DNA of 64,000 nt from Trypanosoma brucei gambiense DAL972 (lineage: Eukaryota; Euglenozoa; Kinetoplastea; Trypanosomatida; Trypanosomatidae). Below, piece after piece: positions 19,382-30,924 of this stretch (position 1 is its first letter; every line of letters begins with the position of its first letter). A model generated the notes under the pieces. That model was not told where the DNA came from. It searched no databases and worked only from the letters and a program-made list of their open reading frames with translations. The position numbers and the translations under genes were made by a program. The stretch spans positions 62,001 to 126,000 of the forward strand of contig NC_026744.1 of the NCBI RefSeq assembly GCF_000210295.1. The letters run 5' to 3'.

Positions 19382-20530
19382 TTACTTGCAGGACATTCCA
19401 CCTGGCGTAATAAATGCTTGGAAAACAAACCGGTAACGGCCCTTCAACTCACGCTCAACAATGCGCTGTGCTCGGTAGCAAATCGCCTCTAGTTTTGCGT
19501 AAAAGGTAAACATGTATGCGGGCCTATCAAAAAATACCTCCGTAATAACCTCAACCGTCCCAGAGTCTTTTTTCGTCCATCCAATGATCCGATGTCGCAT
19601 TTGGTGTGGGATCTCATGCGGAAGGACCTCAAAAAAGCACTGCCGCAGCAATTCCATCACACGATCAACAGGAGTGGCATCCGTTGTTTCATTTCGGAAG
19701 AACTCCCAATCTCCTGGAGAAGCGTAACGGCAGAGAAGATCCTTCAACTCCACGAGCCCATTTCCACCCTTCACACTAGTTTCACTTACGCAGGCAATAG
19801 GAAGACATAAAGACTCCAAATCAGTCCGCATCGCAAAATATAACTCGCGGTGCCTTGGGGTTTGTACTCGGTCCATCATTGTAATAACCAAAACTACAGG
19901 CATCTTACGCAGTGATGCCCGGTGGACAACCTCACGGGCAACAGTCTTTTGTTCCGGCTCTACAAAACCGAGTCCCGCCGGTAGGGTTAACATAACGAGA
20001 TCTGTAACGGTAAAAGCATCCCATGTCCGCGCAACAGGAGCAGCGTGACGGCGGCGGTCTTTTTCACCGTTACAAATAACAATACCGGGTGTATCGAGTA
20101 GCACCAATTGTGTATTGTGCACCGTTGCAACGCCCCTCGTCCACTCCCTAGTTACACCACTACGATTACTTACAGCACCAATATGACTCAGCGAAAGGGC
20201 ATTTAGCAGTGATGTTTTCCCGCTGTTTTGAGTCCCCACAATTACGGCTCGCAACTTGTGGGCGTCTGGGGGCTGCTGAAGTGTTGATTGCTGATTTATG
20301 TGAGATCCGGAGTTGCTCTCATCATTTAGTCCAACCCACCGCGCAGTATCGCGTAATGGAAAAGCTTCCTCCACTGGTGTAAAGCGTCTTTCCTTATAAA
20401 TACGAGTAAAGCGCTGCGCGACAGCGTCAACGTTGGCATTCTTCTGCTCGGAAAGTACAGAAACGATGCGCTGCTCCCAGCGGCGTCTGCTGTAAACGGT
20501 ATTTAGTCGGGAAAAAGTACGAGACAGCAT
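19382..20530 (-). CDS. ERA1: Era-like GTPase, probably mitochondrial
   Basis: The 382-residue protein resembles bacterial Era and mitochondrial ERAL1, which bind the 3' end of small-subunit rRNA during ribosome assembly. The N-terminal 40 residues are basic and Ser/Arg-rich, a likely mitochondrial presequence. The GTPase domain shows G1 GTQNSGKT at residues 99-106, a Val-Thr-Arg-Glu-Trp switch I region, G3 DTPG at 146-149 and G5 near 249 (Ser-Glu-Thr-Ser). The G4 site is TMMD at 217-220 instead of the usual NKxD (see findings). After residue 280 a Pro-His-Glu-Ile-Pro-His segment and a basic C-terminal part with Ile-Val-Glu-Arg-Glu-Leu-Lys-Gly-Arg fit the KH-type RNA-binding domain of Era. Its mitochondrial role is inferred from the presequence. 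Confidence 0.88.
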   Translation of the reverse strand: MLSRTFSRLNTVYSRRRWEQRIVSVLSEQKNANVDAVAQRFTRIYKERRFTPVEEAFPLRDTARWVGLNDESNSGSHINQQSTLQQPPDAHKLRAVIVGTQNSGKTSLLNALSLSHIGAVSNRSGVTREWTRGVATVHNTQLVLLDTPGIVICNGEKDRRRHAAPVARTWDAFTVTDLVMLTLPAGLGFVEPEQKTVAREVVHRASLRKMPVVLVITMMDRVQTPRHRELYFAMRTDLESLCLPIACVSETSVKGGNGLVELKDLLCRYASPGDWEFFRNETTDATPVDRVMELLRQCFFEVLPHEIPHQMRHRIIGWTKKDSGTVEVITEVFFDRPAYMFTFYAKLEAICYRAQRIVERELKGRYRFVFQAFITPGGMSCK

Positions 20531-21297
20531 GCTTGAAAATTAGAGCTGTTGTGCAACACAAACAGAAACACAAACAGACACACACACACACACACTAAGG
20601 CAGAACCGTACACCTATAAGAAAAATAAGAAATACGTAAGTTTCGAAACCAACCATTTGGAGAAATAAGACGATTGCAAACACGTCAAGAACAGGGGAAA
20701 AAAAGGGAGGTAAAGCGCCTGGAGGAAACAAACCATTGAAGGGAAGGTGGTTCAGCATTTACCTCACTTAAACCGCAACCTCGTCGAACAGTAAGCACAC
20801 GAACAAATGTGTGCATGTGAAAATAATAAACACGAACAACTTTCCCAATTGTGGCGAAATTTTATGATAATGATGGTAAGGAGGAAGAAAGGAAGAGGAG
20901 GAGAAGGGGGAATAAAAAAAAAATGCGACACAAAACTCCGCGCATCCGGCAGCTGCTGATATCAATCATAAAACCAGCAGAAATTGGTAACACACACGCA
21001 CATGAGCCCATAGTAAAGCTGTGAACATCAGTGAGCTCATATACATTCTTTTTTTTTTTAATATATATTTCTCTCGTAAGAAAGGAGGAGGGAAATTTAC
21101 CGAAATCGCGTGAGACTACTGCACCCCTCCCTTCCGTGTTAACTATAAATGTAAGCAACTCGCCACTGCTTCTCCACAAACGGTGTATGAAACATGTGTT
21201 GTTTCTTGTTTCTGTTATTTTTCTGTTTTCTCTTTTTTTTTTCTTATGGTTGTTGTTGTTGTTGTTATATTTTTTTTTCTTTTGGTATGGCTATTGT
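20531..21297. other. Intergenic region
   Basis: A CA repeat at 20578-20594 and A-rich runs near 20697-20708 and 20913-20930 give minus-strand pyrimidine tracts before the Era-like gene. The plus-strand T run at 21047-21060 and the TTG repeat near 21248-21266 lie near the end of the small membrane protein's 3' side. No gene is supported. Confidence 0.5.
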
Positions 21298-21513
21298 CTA
21301 CAGATTTGATACGCCGCTGTACTCCCGTCCCAGTCGGCGTATGGCACCACGGCGAATAAATAGAAATACCATTGTACCAACTATTCCAATTAGCAGTAAA
21401 TATGCAACTAAATACCGTTCCCGTGGGATCTCCGGTTGTTGTTGGTGTTGTTGTTTTTGTTGGAGTTGCTCATGAACCTTCGCGGCAATGGACACATTTG
21501 TAATATTTTCCAT
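21298..21513 (-). CDS. Tiny single-pass membrane protein
   Basis: The frame encodes 71 residues from an ATG at 21513. Residues 1-35 are polar with a Gln/His-rich stretch. A single hydrophobic segment lies at about 36-53 (Tyr-Leu-Val-Ala-Tyr-Leu-Leu-Leu-Ile-Gly and onward), followed by a strongly basic tail with Arg-Arg-Gly and Arg-Arg-Leu. This layout suggests a small membrane protein of the ER or mitochondrion. A pyrimidine-rich stretch ending in TTGTAG about 10 bases before the ATG on the minus strand is a plausible trans-splice acceptor and supports the gene. The composition is not that of the surrounding low-complexity DNA. I considered RAMP4/SERP1-like proteins but cannot support that. 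Confidence 0.6.
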   Translation of the reverse strand: MENITNVSIAAKVHEQLQQKQQHQQQPEIPRERYLVAYLLLIGIVGTMVFLFIRRGAIRRLGREYSGVSNL

Positions 21514-22359
21514 ATTCCACTACAAGTAAATATTATCAAAATAAATGGCACCAAAATACACCACTTACAAACTGGACACAAATTCGATGGAAAAATACTT
21601 TAAACAGTAAAAACGAAAACGAAAAAAAAAGAACTACAATAATAAGAATAATAATGATTCATTTATTTTTTTTGTTAACATTCGAAACAAGAAGAAAAAA
21701 AAGGAGCAAAGTAGAGCTTGTTAATTTGTTTTCTTTTACAGCATCATGAGCAAATGATATGAATGATAAGCACAAAAAAAAAGATACCGACAAAATATAA
21801 ACATGAGGGCAAGTTTTTAAAAAGAAATATGTGAATGTTACTGCAATAGGATATGGGGAAATTCGCACTGAATGGTGAGAAGTTTACCAAATGTTCAAAA
21901 ACAAAAATAATTATATGGACACACAACCATCACAACTTTAAATGACCGGTTGAATACTCATTGGAACACGCCAAACTCTCAAAGAAATATTTCTCAACAT
22001 TGCGCTCAAGCAAACGATGCAGTAGTAGCAAAAAGGCATGTAACTAAAAAAGGCGGTAAGCAACGAGAAAAAGGAAAAGAAAAAAAAGGAACGCAACAAT
22101 AAAATATTCCTACAAATATACACAGTACCAATATATGAAGTGCGGCTCACAACTACACCGAAGAGAAAACCGCGGTTGAGGTACAGAAGGATTTAAAAAA
22201 ACAAAAAGAAAAAGAAAAACATTAGTGAGTGTAACACGTCATTCCACACACAATCTTTTTATATGCTTTCCTCCTCCTTTTCTTTTCTTTTCTTTTCTTT
22301 TCTTTTTCTTTCCTTTTCTTTCCTTTTTCATATATCATATTATATATTTTTCCCCCCCT
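21514..22359. other. Intergenic region, low complexity
   Basis: This gap contains A-rich runs (21620-21640, 21768-21785, 22071-22090), a short AAT run near 21640-21655, and a long TTTTC repeat on the plus strand at about 22268-22325. The last is purine-rich in the transcript of the SEC-C gene's 3' side. No gene is supported. Confidence 0.5.
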
Positions 22360-22833
22360 TTACGTTTCAGCACCACATCGGCGCAATTCCTCCTGCAGTA
22401 CGCGACAACACTCCGCGAAAGGCCTCCCGCTTCCACAGCAGCATGACGGAGCATCCGGTGGTGAATTAATGAGATTTTGACGGAATGCCTCATCTCGAAT
22501 GACGCGAATGGCCTCTGGAGTCCCAATATTTTTTAGCGCATTAAATTCAACGCATCGCCTCCGTAATGACGCAACTGTGCCGAATCGCTCGTGAATATTA
22601 GATTTAACGCCTTCTCGTGATATTTTCCGTCGCTGCCTCCAACCCAAAGCTGCAAATATGGCGATAAAAGTAGTAACAATAACATACATACGTAATGAAT
22701 CTTGATGAAGCCTACTGATAATAACTGCACCAAACCACCACACAATTAACCAAAGAATGCGCCTCACCCATCGCTTTTTGCTTTTTAACGAAGCCCGCTG
22801 CCTTCGCTCCGAAATATCTGAAGGTGGAGCCAT
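22360..22833 (-). CDS. Two-pass membrane protein with SEC-C-like motif
   Basis: The 157-residue protein starts with a basic N-terminus (SER-rich, then a run of Lys/Arg), followed by hydrophobic segments at about 24-42 (Ile-Leu-Trp-Leu-Ile-Val-Trp-Trp) and 48-66. After a basic linker comes a helical region and a C-terminal cysteine motif near residues 129-143: Cys-Cys-Cys-Gly-Ser-Gly-x-Pro-Phe-x-x-Cys-Cys. This is the layout of the SEC-C zinc motif (CxCGSGxx(F/Y)xxCC). The motif is usual in bacterial SecA and in many small metal-binding domains, and is uncommon on a short membrane-anchored protein. The site in the cell (ER or mitochondrion) cannot be told. Starts at the first ATG. Confidence 0.8.
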   Translation of the reverse strand: MAPPSDISERRQRASLKSKKRWVRRILWLIVWWFGAVIISRLHQDSLRMYVIVTTFIAIFAALGWRQRRKISREGVKSNIHERFGTVASLRRRCVEFNALKNIGTPEAIRVIRDEAFRQNLINSPPDAPSCCCGSGRPFAECCRVLQEELRRCGAET

Positions 22834-22892
22834 TAGTTTCTAAAAGGAGGAGGAGGGGGGGACAATATGCACAAATACGGAAGATGATACAA

Positions 22893-22896
<4 letters not shown>

Positions 22897-22926
<30 letters not shown>
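22897..22926. repeat. AT dinucleotide microsatellite
   Basis: About 15 AT units are followed by a short ATT run to about 22941, in the 5' flank of the SEC-C membrane gene. Confidence 0.9.
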
Positions 22927-22930
<4 letters not shown>

Positions 22931-25900
22931 ATTATTATTATAAAGAGGATAGATCACAAGTGAATAAACGAGCGGCGTAAACTGCATTCACAAATTGAAC
23001 CATAAACTTTTTCTCACTCTTTTTGAGGTGACGATATCATGGCGGCAAAAAAAAAAAAAAAAGAGGAACGCAAAATTAATAACACCGTCGCAGTTACTCA
23101 CATGAGTTTTGTAATAGTTCCATAACATCAAAAATGCACCTCCTAATAATTAGGATGAAAAATATTAAAAAAAGGCTCATTCCTCCCCTCATCAGCTCTC
23201 AGTATTGACTTCAGCATCACTCCGTTCAGATTATAATACCATATAATATAAAAGTGTAAGAGATAAGAGGAAGAAAAGAGGCTCCAGCACATTAACGGAA
23301 AAAATAATACACACAAATCACTGAAGTGATGTTAATAACAACCTCAAACTTCAATAAATCAATATATATATATATACATATTTATTTATTTAATGAAGTT
23401 TTATATGGTGTTTACCAGTACCCGAAAGGGAATACAACCGATCCAACGCACTTTTACGACATCATCAATGTAAGCCAAAAAAAAACCGAAAGGATTTCTT
23501 TTGCTGTCACTTTCAACACAACTCCATCATTACTCCTATCATTTATACCTAAAATACGCACTGAATAGTAAAGAAGAGAGAAATGAAGAAAAAGGAAAAA
23601 ATAGAAAGAAAAATAGAAGAGTCATTAAACAATGATGAGTTATTGCAGTAAACATTCACAAGTCAAATCCGTATATTTAATGAAAGGAGGGGGGCAGTCA
23701 CACGCAAAGCTCCTGAAGGTTTCGCTGGGGGCAAGGCAACTTCATACAGCGGAGAAGACTTTTTTTTTAAAAGAAAAAAAAAAGCGCCAGAACCATCAGC
23801 TACACACCAACAAAATAAAAAAAAAGGAGAGCGCCACTCCACTTTAACCATGCATATATTCACACAACACCCTCTTTTTCTTTGATTCTCACACTCTTTT
23901 TTTTCCCCCCATTCTTCCTCTTCTTCTGTCCTTCCTTTTTTTTTTTTTAAACCTTTCTCCCTTTTTCCACCATATAGAAATAAACGTCAACATTTAAATA
24001 TGAATGTATACCTTTTTTTTTCACCTTTTGGGTACAGAGCTTTGACTACCACATGCAGAGCATACATATGTTAATCCCACATAAATAATATAAATAGATA
24101 CAAATATACTTCTTTATTTATATTTGTGCTTGCATGTGTGTGCGCGTGCGTGCGTGCTTGTGTTTGTTTGTTTGTTTGTTTATATCCATGTGTATAACCA
24201 TATACAAATGTATTTTATATTATATCAATACGCTCTCTTTGCTAATTTTCTTTTTTGTTTTTTTTTTGGTTTTGTTTTCTTTCCTCCTTCTCTTGCTTTT
24301 GATATTTTTTCCCCTCTTTTTTTTTGCTTTTTTCTTATTCCTTCTTCGTTGTTGCTTCCTCAATTTTACTTCTGCTTATAAATATATATATATATATATA
24401 TAAATATACTACCCAACCATTCTTCCAGGTAATTCAGCGCTGATGAGTATCAACTGTGAAATACTATCTCTAACAATCCGTAACAAAAATAAAACTAAAA
24501 AAAAATCATTTTTTACCAATCGTCGCTACATCCAAATAATATGAAAAGGGCTCAGCACATCTCATGTTCATTTGGGAAGCGAAGACTCGCGGCTCCTTTT
24601 GTTTGTTTGTTTGTTTGTTTCTTCTTTTCTTTCTTTTTTTTAAACTCTTCTTTTTTCCACTTCGACGTTTTTTTTTTCTTTTTTTCGTTTCCATTCTTCC
24701 CTTTTCGTTTCCCGCTCACATCCCTTTTTTTCCCCCCCCCCTCTTATTTTGAATTTTTGCTTCTTTTCCCTTTTTGTTTGTTTGTTTGTTTGTTTGCTCT
24801 TTTTTTTTCCTTCTTTATTTTGATCTGACGTATTCGTTTTCGCTAGTTATTCCTTTTGTTTTCATAAAACACAAACGCAGCTCTCTCTCTCTCTCTCAAT
24901 TTCTTTCTTTCTTTACGTCTTTTGTTTATTAATTTTTTTTTTGCTTATTTTATTTCACTTCCACCAGTGACCATATACAAAACACACAAATGCATAACAG
25001 TTCTTTTCTCTTTAAATATCTCTTAAAATGCTGCCAACCTAAATTTATTTCTTTTTTAATTTCACACAAATTTCTTTCTTTCATTGTTTTTTTTCTCTCT
25101 TTTGATCCCTTTTATTTTTTGCTACTATTGTTTTTGACTTAGTCATGAGCCTCATTTTCCCTTCTGTACTTTTCCCCCTTAGAATCCGTTCCACTCATTT
25201 ATATATATATATATATATATATAATTTATAAATATTTAAATTTATTGTGAAAACCTCCTTTACGCCGACGCATGCGCGCTCTCACGTGTCCCACCCTTTT
25301 TTTTGGTTCTTTTTTTTTTCTTGTGTGTCTGCCTTTGTGTATATTTTGTTTGTTTCTTCTCTTTTCTGCATTTTCTGCATTTTCTTCATGCCATATTTCC
25401 ACTCCAATCCTTTCGCCACTTCCGTTCCCTTTCATTTCCTTCCCATCATCATAACATTACTGTTCATACATAATACTCCCCAAATACAATATAAAACAGC
25501 GGTACCACATTTACAAATAAATAAAAAAATAAAAAAATAAAGTAAAGTTAAGGTAAATAAAAGACATAAAAATAAGAAAAATAAGAGAAAGAAAAGCGAA
25601 CCGCTGAAAACACATACATATATGCGCGTAAAAAACAAAAGAAACAAAAGGGGAAAAGGAACAAAACAGAACAGAACAGAACTGATGAGGGAAAGAAATG
25701 AAAGAAATGGGCAAAACGAATAGAAGAGGTACCGAAAGAGTAAAAGTCATCTTTTTCTGTCTTTTATTTTTTTTTTTCGTTTCATGGCCACAAAACATGA
25801 AGCCATACACGCACGTATACGCATGCACACGGTAAAAGCAGATGATTCCGGTAATAATTTTCTTTTTTTTTTGTAAAAATAAAAAAGAAATCCCCCCCCC

Positions 25901-27412
25901 AAAAAAAAATACACAAAAAAATGGTAGGTAACAAAAAGCCGCTGGTATATAAACACACTATATGATGAATCGTAAATATTGTGTTACTTATCAAATGTTC
26001 ATGATCCTCTTCCCTCACACACACACACATACCGTAAGAGAGAAGATCAGGGACACTTCCAAACACAATAAAACGTTAAAAAAAAAAAAAAGAACGAAAA
26101 ATGAGAGGAAATTCAGGCGGGACGACGCGAGAACTTTTCGAAAGGGAGGAATCGGTAAAATAGTGCATAACAAAAGGAGAAAAGAAAAAGAGAAAAAGAG
26201 AAAAAAAGAAAAAAGGGAAAAAGGGAAGAGGGAAAGAAGACAACAACGGTCAACTGGAACGAAGGAAACCCACATATGAAAATAACTGGGTGGTGAAAAC
26301 AGCAAAAATAGCATATGAACAACAACAACAAGAACAAACAAACAAACAAACGAGCAAAAAAAAAAAGTAGAAAAAACAAAAACAAAAACAACCAAAAACT
26401 GACCACCCAAATTTGCCCAACACACGACACAAGAAATAATAGCCAAAAAGTATGCGCGAAGAAATATGAAAGCGAGGGAGTATAATGAAATGAAATGAAA
26501 TGAATGAACGAATAGTGGGCATGAGATTGCACTTTTCAGTAGTTCAAGCCACTCAGAGGTGTTGTGAATCAAAAAAAAAAAGAAGTAAAACATGGACAAA
26601 GAAAACAGAAAGGCAAACACACACACAAAACAAAAAGTAAAGGAGATTTGCTTCAACCACATATAATGTGATTTAGAAAGAACAAAACAACAAACAAAAA
26701 GGAGAAAGGTACGTTCATGATGCACACAAAAAAACAAGAAAACAAATACGAATTTGTACCAAATAAAAACAAAAAAAGAAGTTAAGAGACATCTTTTGCG
26801 TACGGACGCACTCAAAAATAAAAATGGTGCAGCGGTACCCAAAAGAGAGGAGTAGGGAAAAGGGGGGGGCATACATGATGCCAACTATAATGGTGACAGG
26901 AACAACACACACTGAAACGAAAACAAAACAAAACAAAATACCAAACGAGACATGCGCTTAACAATGCAGAGTATTTCGCTTCAGCTCGTTTCGCTTTGTT
27001 TCTCATTCCTTTTTTTTTTCATTTTTTTCTTTCATTTTTTTTTTTTGCGATGTACCTCTCCAAACTCATTGCGTCCTCTCATGTCATCTTGTGTTTTTTT
27101 TTCCGCATTCCTTTTTATGTTGTTATTTCATCATCATCATTTTCATCACAATAATCTCCTCTCTTCGGCAGCACATGCACTACCACAACTTAGTGTGTGT
27201 ATGTTTCTCTATCCCCTCCTTTTTTTTTTTGAATTCTCTCTTCTTTTCATTCTTTTAATTGTTCGTTCGTTTGTTCTCCTCTGCATTCACTCAACTGTCC
27301 TTTCCTCTCATATTCAACGGAATGTGACATGTGGAGAATTGACAGACATTTCAACGCGTCAAGTAAATGCTCCAAATCATCATGAGGATCTTTCTTCAAT
27401 CTCATCTTGTCA

Positions 27413-27434
27413 TATATATATATATATATATATA
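27413..27434. repeat. AT dinucleotide microsatellite
   Basis: About 11 AT units lie within the UBP1 downstream tract. Confidence 0.85.
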
Positions 27435-29600
27435 TTGATGAAATCAATATTACCCCTTCGTTCATCCTCTCTTTCTTCCCTATTTTCCTATTACTTTTTC
27501 ATTTTTCTTTTTTCCCTTCTGTTTTTTTTATTTTTAAAGAAAAAGGTTTCCCTCGCACTTTTCTGTCCACACACATCCACACACACAAAAACAAACACAC
27601 ATGCAAAATCTCTTTCTTTACTCTTTTTTCCTTTTTTTTAAAAAAAAAATCTCCCCTAATCTTTCCAAATATTTATTCTCACTACCGTCAGGCAACTCTT
27701 CTCACTTCCTCTTCTTGGGTTTCTCTCGTATGTGATGTTATGTATTATTTTTTTTCTTTTTTTTGGGGTGGGGGGAGGGGAAGTGGAGACGAACACTGCT
27801 GTAAAATGTGTCTGTTTGCATAAGATGCGGGTTCACCTTCATTCGGTGGGGAATAAAGAGGGAGAGAGAAAGAGAGAAGTAGTTAAAAATAAAAAAAAGA
27901 AAAAAAAAGAAATGAAATGTGTATGTAACTGACTTCAGGAATATGTTGCGGGTAAATAAATATTTATTTTTGGACTCCAACTACTTTCATATTGCCACCA
28001 TAATATTCCCCACATTCACATCCATTACTCCGTCGTATCGCGTTGTACCCTTTTTTTTTTATTTATTATTTTAATCCTAATCTCAACCACCTCAACACCA
28101 TCCTTTTCAATTGCATTCTTTTCTCCTCTCCTCTTTTTCTCCCCTTTTGCTATATATTTCTCACCTTTTCTTTTCTCTCTTTTTTTTTTTATTGTTTTGT
28201 ACAATCAACTCTGTATGTTGTCACAATACGCGCATGGCTCCCTATACAAAAGAAAAACACAAATACATGTACACACGAAAAAGCGGAGACACATACGTCT
28301 TTCTTTCCAACGACGCGCTCGACGTGGTTGTGCTTAGGTTTTCATATTATAATTTTTTATATTTTTTTAATTTTTCACGCTCAAAAATTGATTTCATTAT
28401 GTTCTCCTCATTCCTTCCACTTCCACTTCCACTTCCACTTCTCCCTCCTCTTTCTGTTTCTCTTTCTGTTTGTTTCCCTTCCTTTTTCTTTTTGCGTTTT
28501 TTTTTCCACCTTTCATTCGTTCTTTTCAACCGGGTCTGGCTCACTTCTTGCTGAAGGTTCCCTTCATTATCATATTATTATTATTATTGCTAGTGAGCTT
28601 TTCTTTTCTTCCCTTCCCTTTCCTTTCCTTTTTTTGAATTTATTTATTTTTATTTATCATATTTTTTTTTTCTGTTTCTTATTTTTATTTTGCCCTCTCC
28701 ACTATACTTTTATACTTTAACCCTTAAGTTAAATAAACAAATAAAACACACATTGCATCTCGGTTATGATATCTTATAGCATCATGCCTTTACCTCAATA
28801 AGATATTTCCCTTTTGCCCTCTGTTTATCTGTAAATAAATAAATAAATATAAATATGTATACACGCATACCAAAATGCATATACTTAAATACTTTTGTTG
28901 AAATTATATCTCTTCCTCCCTGTTTCCTTCTCTCCCTCACATTTCCGCTATCATTTGTTTCACCATCTTCATTTTATCCGTTGGCTAATTTTCCTGATTA
29001 CCGTTTCTTCTCTTTGGCTTTGCCAACTCCTCCCTCTTTTTTTTCTTTCTTTCTTTCTTTCTTTTTTTTCTTATTCTCCCATCTCTTCCTCCCTTCTCTC
29101 ATTTGTGTCAAATTACCGCTTCCTAATATTTTCTTTTGGTTTTTGTTTCATTTCATTTTCCTACTCGTTTACCCTTTATGAACCTTTCCGTTTCGGTACA
29201 CATCACTTATCCCTTCTTTTTCATATTATTATTATTATTCTTATTATTATTATTATTTCTTTTCTTTTTCCCTCCACCCATCACCCCTCTTCCTCATCCA
29301 ATTCAATCCAATCCAACATTCTTTCACATCTGACATCAGAGTGTATTCTGTACCGTAACGAAAGAAAAAAAAATACACACAGAAATATATATATATATAT
29401 ACATACTCATTCTTTGATGTTTTTTTTTCCTTTTCGTGTCTGAAAAGAGAAGAAAAAAGAAACAATAACTATAACAATAACAAGTAACAACAAAAACAAC
29501 AGTAATAATAATAATAATACGGCCAAAGGGTAAAGAGTAAGGTCACACCTGCCCACAAATATGCATCTCACATATCACATAAAAGTCACTTTTTATCCCT

Positions 29601-30257
29601 TCATTTACGGGCAGGCCGACCGCTTTGTTGCCCAGTTTGACCCGGTGACTGCTGCGGAGGTGGTGGTGGGGGAAGTTGAGTTTGTTGAGGCGGTGCATGC
29701 ATCATATACTGCTGATACATTGCCATCATTTGTTGTTGTGCATATGGATTAGCAACGGGAGGATAAGCACCATAGCCACCATACCCGCCATAACCGCCAT
29801 ACGCATTGAAACCATTGTTCATGTTACGCCCACGTTGATGACCGCTAGCAGCCAGCGCTACCTTCAGTCGTTTGTTGAGGATTACAAAACCATTCAATGA
29901 TGCAATCGCCTGTTGGGCACTCGAGGCGCTCTGAAACTTCACGAAACCATAACCGCGACTTTGACGAGTCTCCCGATCACACACAATTTTAACCGACTCA
30001 ATGGCCCCGAAGCGCTCAAACAACTGCCGGAGTTGCACCTCATCAACAGTAGTTGGAATATAATTTACCATAAGATTGCGTAGAAAATCGGGTTCTTGAT
30101 TCACTTGACCCAACGGTTGCGGAGGAGGTGCCTGTTGTTGTTGTTGCTGCTGTTGTTGCTGTTGAGCGGGTTGTTGTTGTTGTTGCTGCAACTCCGACTG
30201 CGATTGCCCGGTGGTGTTGTAGGGATCACATGGAGAAGCCAGTGGAACCTGAGACAT
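29601..30257 (-). CDS. UBP1: RNA-binding protein UBP1 (single RRM)
   Basis: The 218-residue protein is the T. brucei-type UBP1, a single-RRM, U-rich RNA-binding regulator of mRNA stability. The start is the ATG at 30257. A frame beginning 33 bases earlier with TTG was rejected. Order of parts: a Gln-rich N-terminus (residues 19-42), the RRM at about 60-140 with RNP2 LMVNYI (62-67) and RNP1 RGYGFVKF (101-108), a Tyr-Gly-Gly repeat stretch (about 150-164), then a Pro/Gln-rich C-terminus with a short basic end. The layout matches trypanosome UBP1. A 285-bp stretch of its coding DNA is identical to that of UBP2 (see findings). The 3' flank is 6.8 kb long, suggesting strong post-transcriptional control. 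UBP1 versus UBP2 naming follows the longer, Gln-rich-ended protein. Confidence 0.95.
   Translation of the reverse strand: MSQVPLASPCDPYNTTGQSQSELQQQQQQPAQQQQQQQQQQQAPPPQPLGQVNQEPDFLRNLMVNYIPTTVDEVQLRQLFERFGAIESVKIVCDRETRQSRGYGFVKFQSASSAQQAIASLNGFVILNKRLKVALAASGHQRGRNMNNGFNAYGGYGGYGGYGAYPPVANPYAQQQMMAMYQQYMMHAPPQQTQLPPPPPPQQSPGQTGQQSGRPARK
29718..30002 (-). repeat. 285-bp block identical to UBP2
   Basis: This block is base-for-base identical to 37882-38166, at a constant offset of 8164. The next bases differ at three positions (30003, 30005, 30006). Similarity then continues to about 30103 with only a few further differences. Confidence 0.95.
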
Positions 30258-30888
30258 TTGTTTTGCGACTGCACCGTCAAAAAAAATCAAGAAGAAAGTA
30301 AAAACAAAAATATAAAAAAGAAAAGAAAAAGAAAAAAAAAGACCTTAATCTTTATGTACCGAGATGCGACGGATTATTTGGAGAAAGAAGGGGGAAAAAA
30401 GAATGAAAATTGCTTTGATTAAAAGATAAACAAACGGACAGGAAGTGAAGATTGAAGTGGAAACATCGGAAGTATCCCGCAGCATTATTTGAAATAGGAG
30501 GATGGTAAGAAAAAAAAAGTGGAAGTTAGAGTAGGGAGTGAATGTGGATTATATGAAAAAGAAAGATGATTACCAAACAAAAATATTAATGGGGAGAGGA
30601 GGAGGAATTCAAAAAAAAAAATTAAATGAAGAAGGAAAGAAGGGAAAGGAGCGAATGCAAAGTTAAAGGATTAAAATCATAGAAAATAATCATTGCAAGA
30701 TTCCCTTCTGAGTTAAGCCCCACTTAACATTTCTGCTGTCGTTGCAGCAAATTGTTGTCCTCCTCTTTCTCTCCTAACTCTTTTTTTTTTTGTTGTTGTT
30801 GTTACAACTGTTTTTTTTTCTTATTATTATTTCCTCTCTTTCCTCATCCTTTTCCCCCTTCTTGTCTGTTTATCTATACTTTTGTTCA

Positions 30889-30889
<1 letters not shown>

Positions 30890-30921
<32 letters not shown>
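30890..30921. repeat. AT dinucleotide microsatellite
   Basis: About 16 AT units sit in the gap between UBP2 and UBP1. Confidence 0.9.

Positions 30922-30924
<3 letters not shown>

Larger units (their letters stand above)
22834..29600. other. 6.8-kb low-complexity intergenic/3'UTR tract downstream of UBP1
   Basis: This region follows UBP1 in the transcription direction and is probably mostly its 3' untranslated region, though I cannot map the end. Three large blocks alternate in strand composition. On the plus strand the sequence is T-rich at about 26.97-29.4 kb, A-rich at 25.5-26.95 kb and T/C-rich at 23.88-25.48 kb. In the transcript these read as A/G-rich, U-rich, then A/G-rich. Microsatellites include AT runs at 22897-22926, 24380-24403, 25199-25222 and 27413-27434. 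GTTT runs are at 24160-24180, 24598-24620 and 24776-24796. Long open frames on either strand arise only because pyrimidine-only DNA has no stop codons. No tRNA, rRNA or conserved gene is seen. Confidence 0.75.

Noticed and set aside
26015..26884. 289-codon minus-strand frame in the U-rich block
   Set aside because: It starts with TTG and encodes almost only Phe, Leu, Ser, Cys and Val. Pyrimidine-rich DNA lacks stop codons, so this is a compositional artefact.
26952..27641. 229-codon plus-strand frame
   Set aside because: Same reason: T-rich low-complexity DNA opposite to the direction of transcription.
28043..28720. 225-codon plus-strand frame
   Set aside because: It lies on the antisense strand to transcription in T-rich DNA and gives only Phe/Ser/Leu/His runs.
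29136..29333. Short frames and pyrimidine runs near UBP1 stop
   Set aside because: Plus-strand, antisense and low complexity, and no support for a gene.
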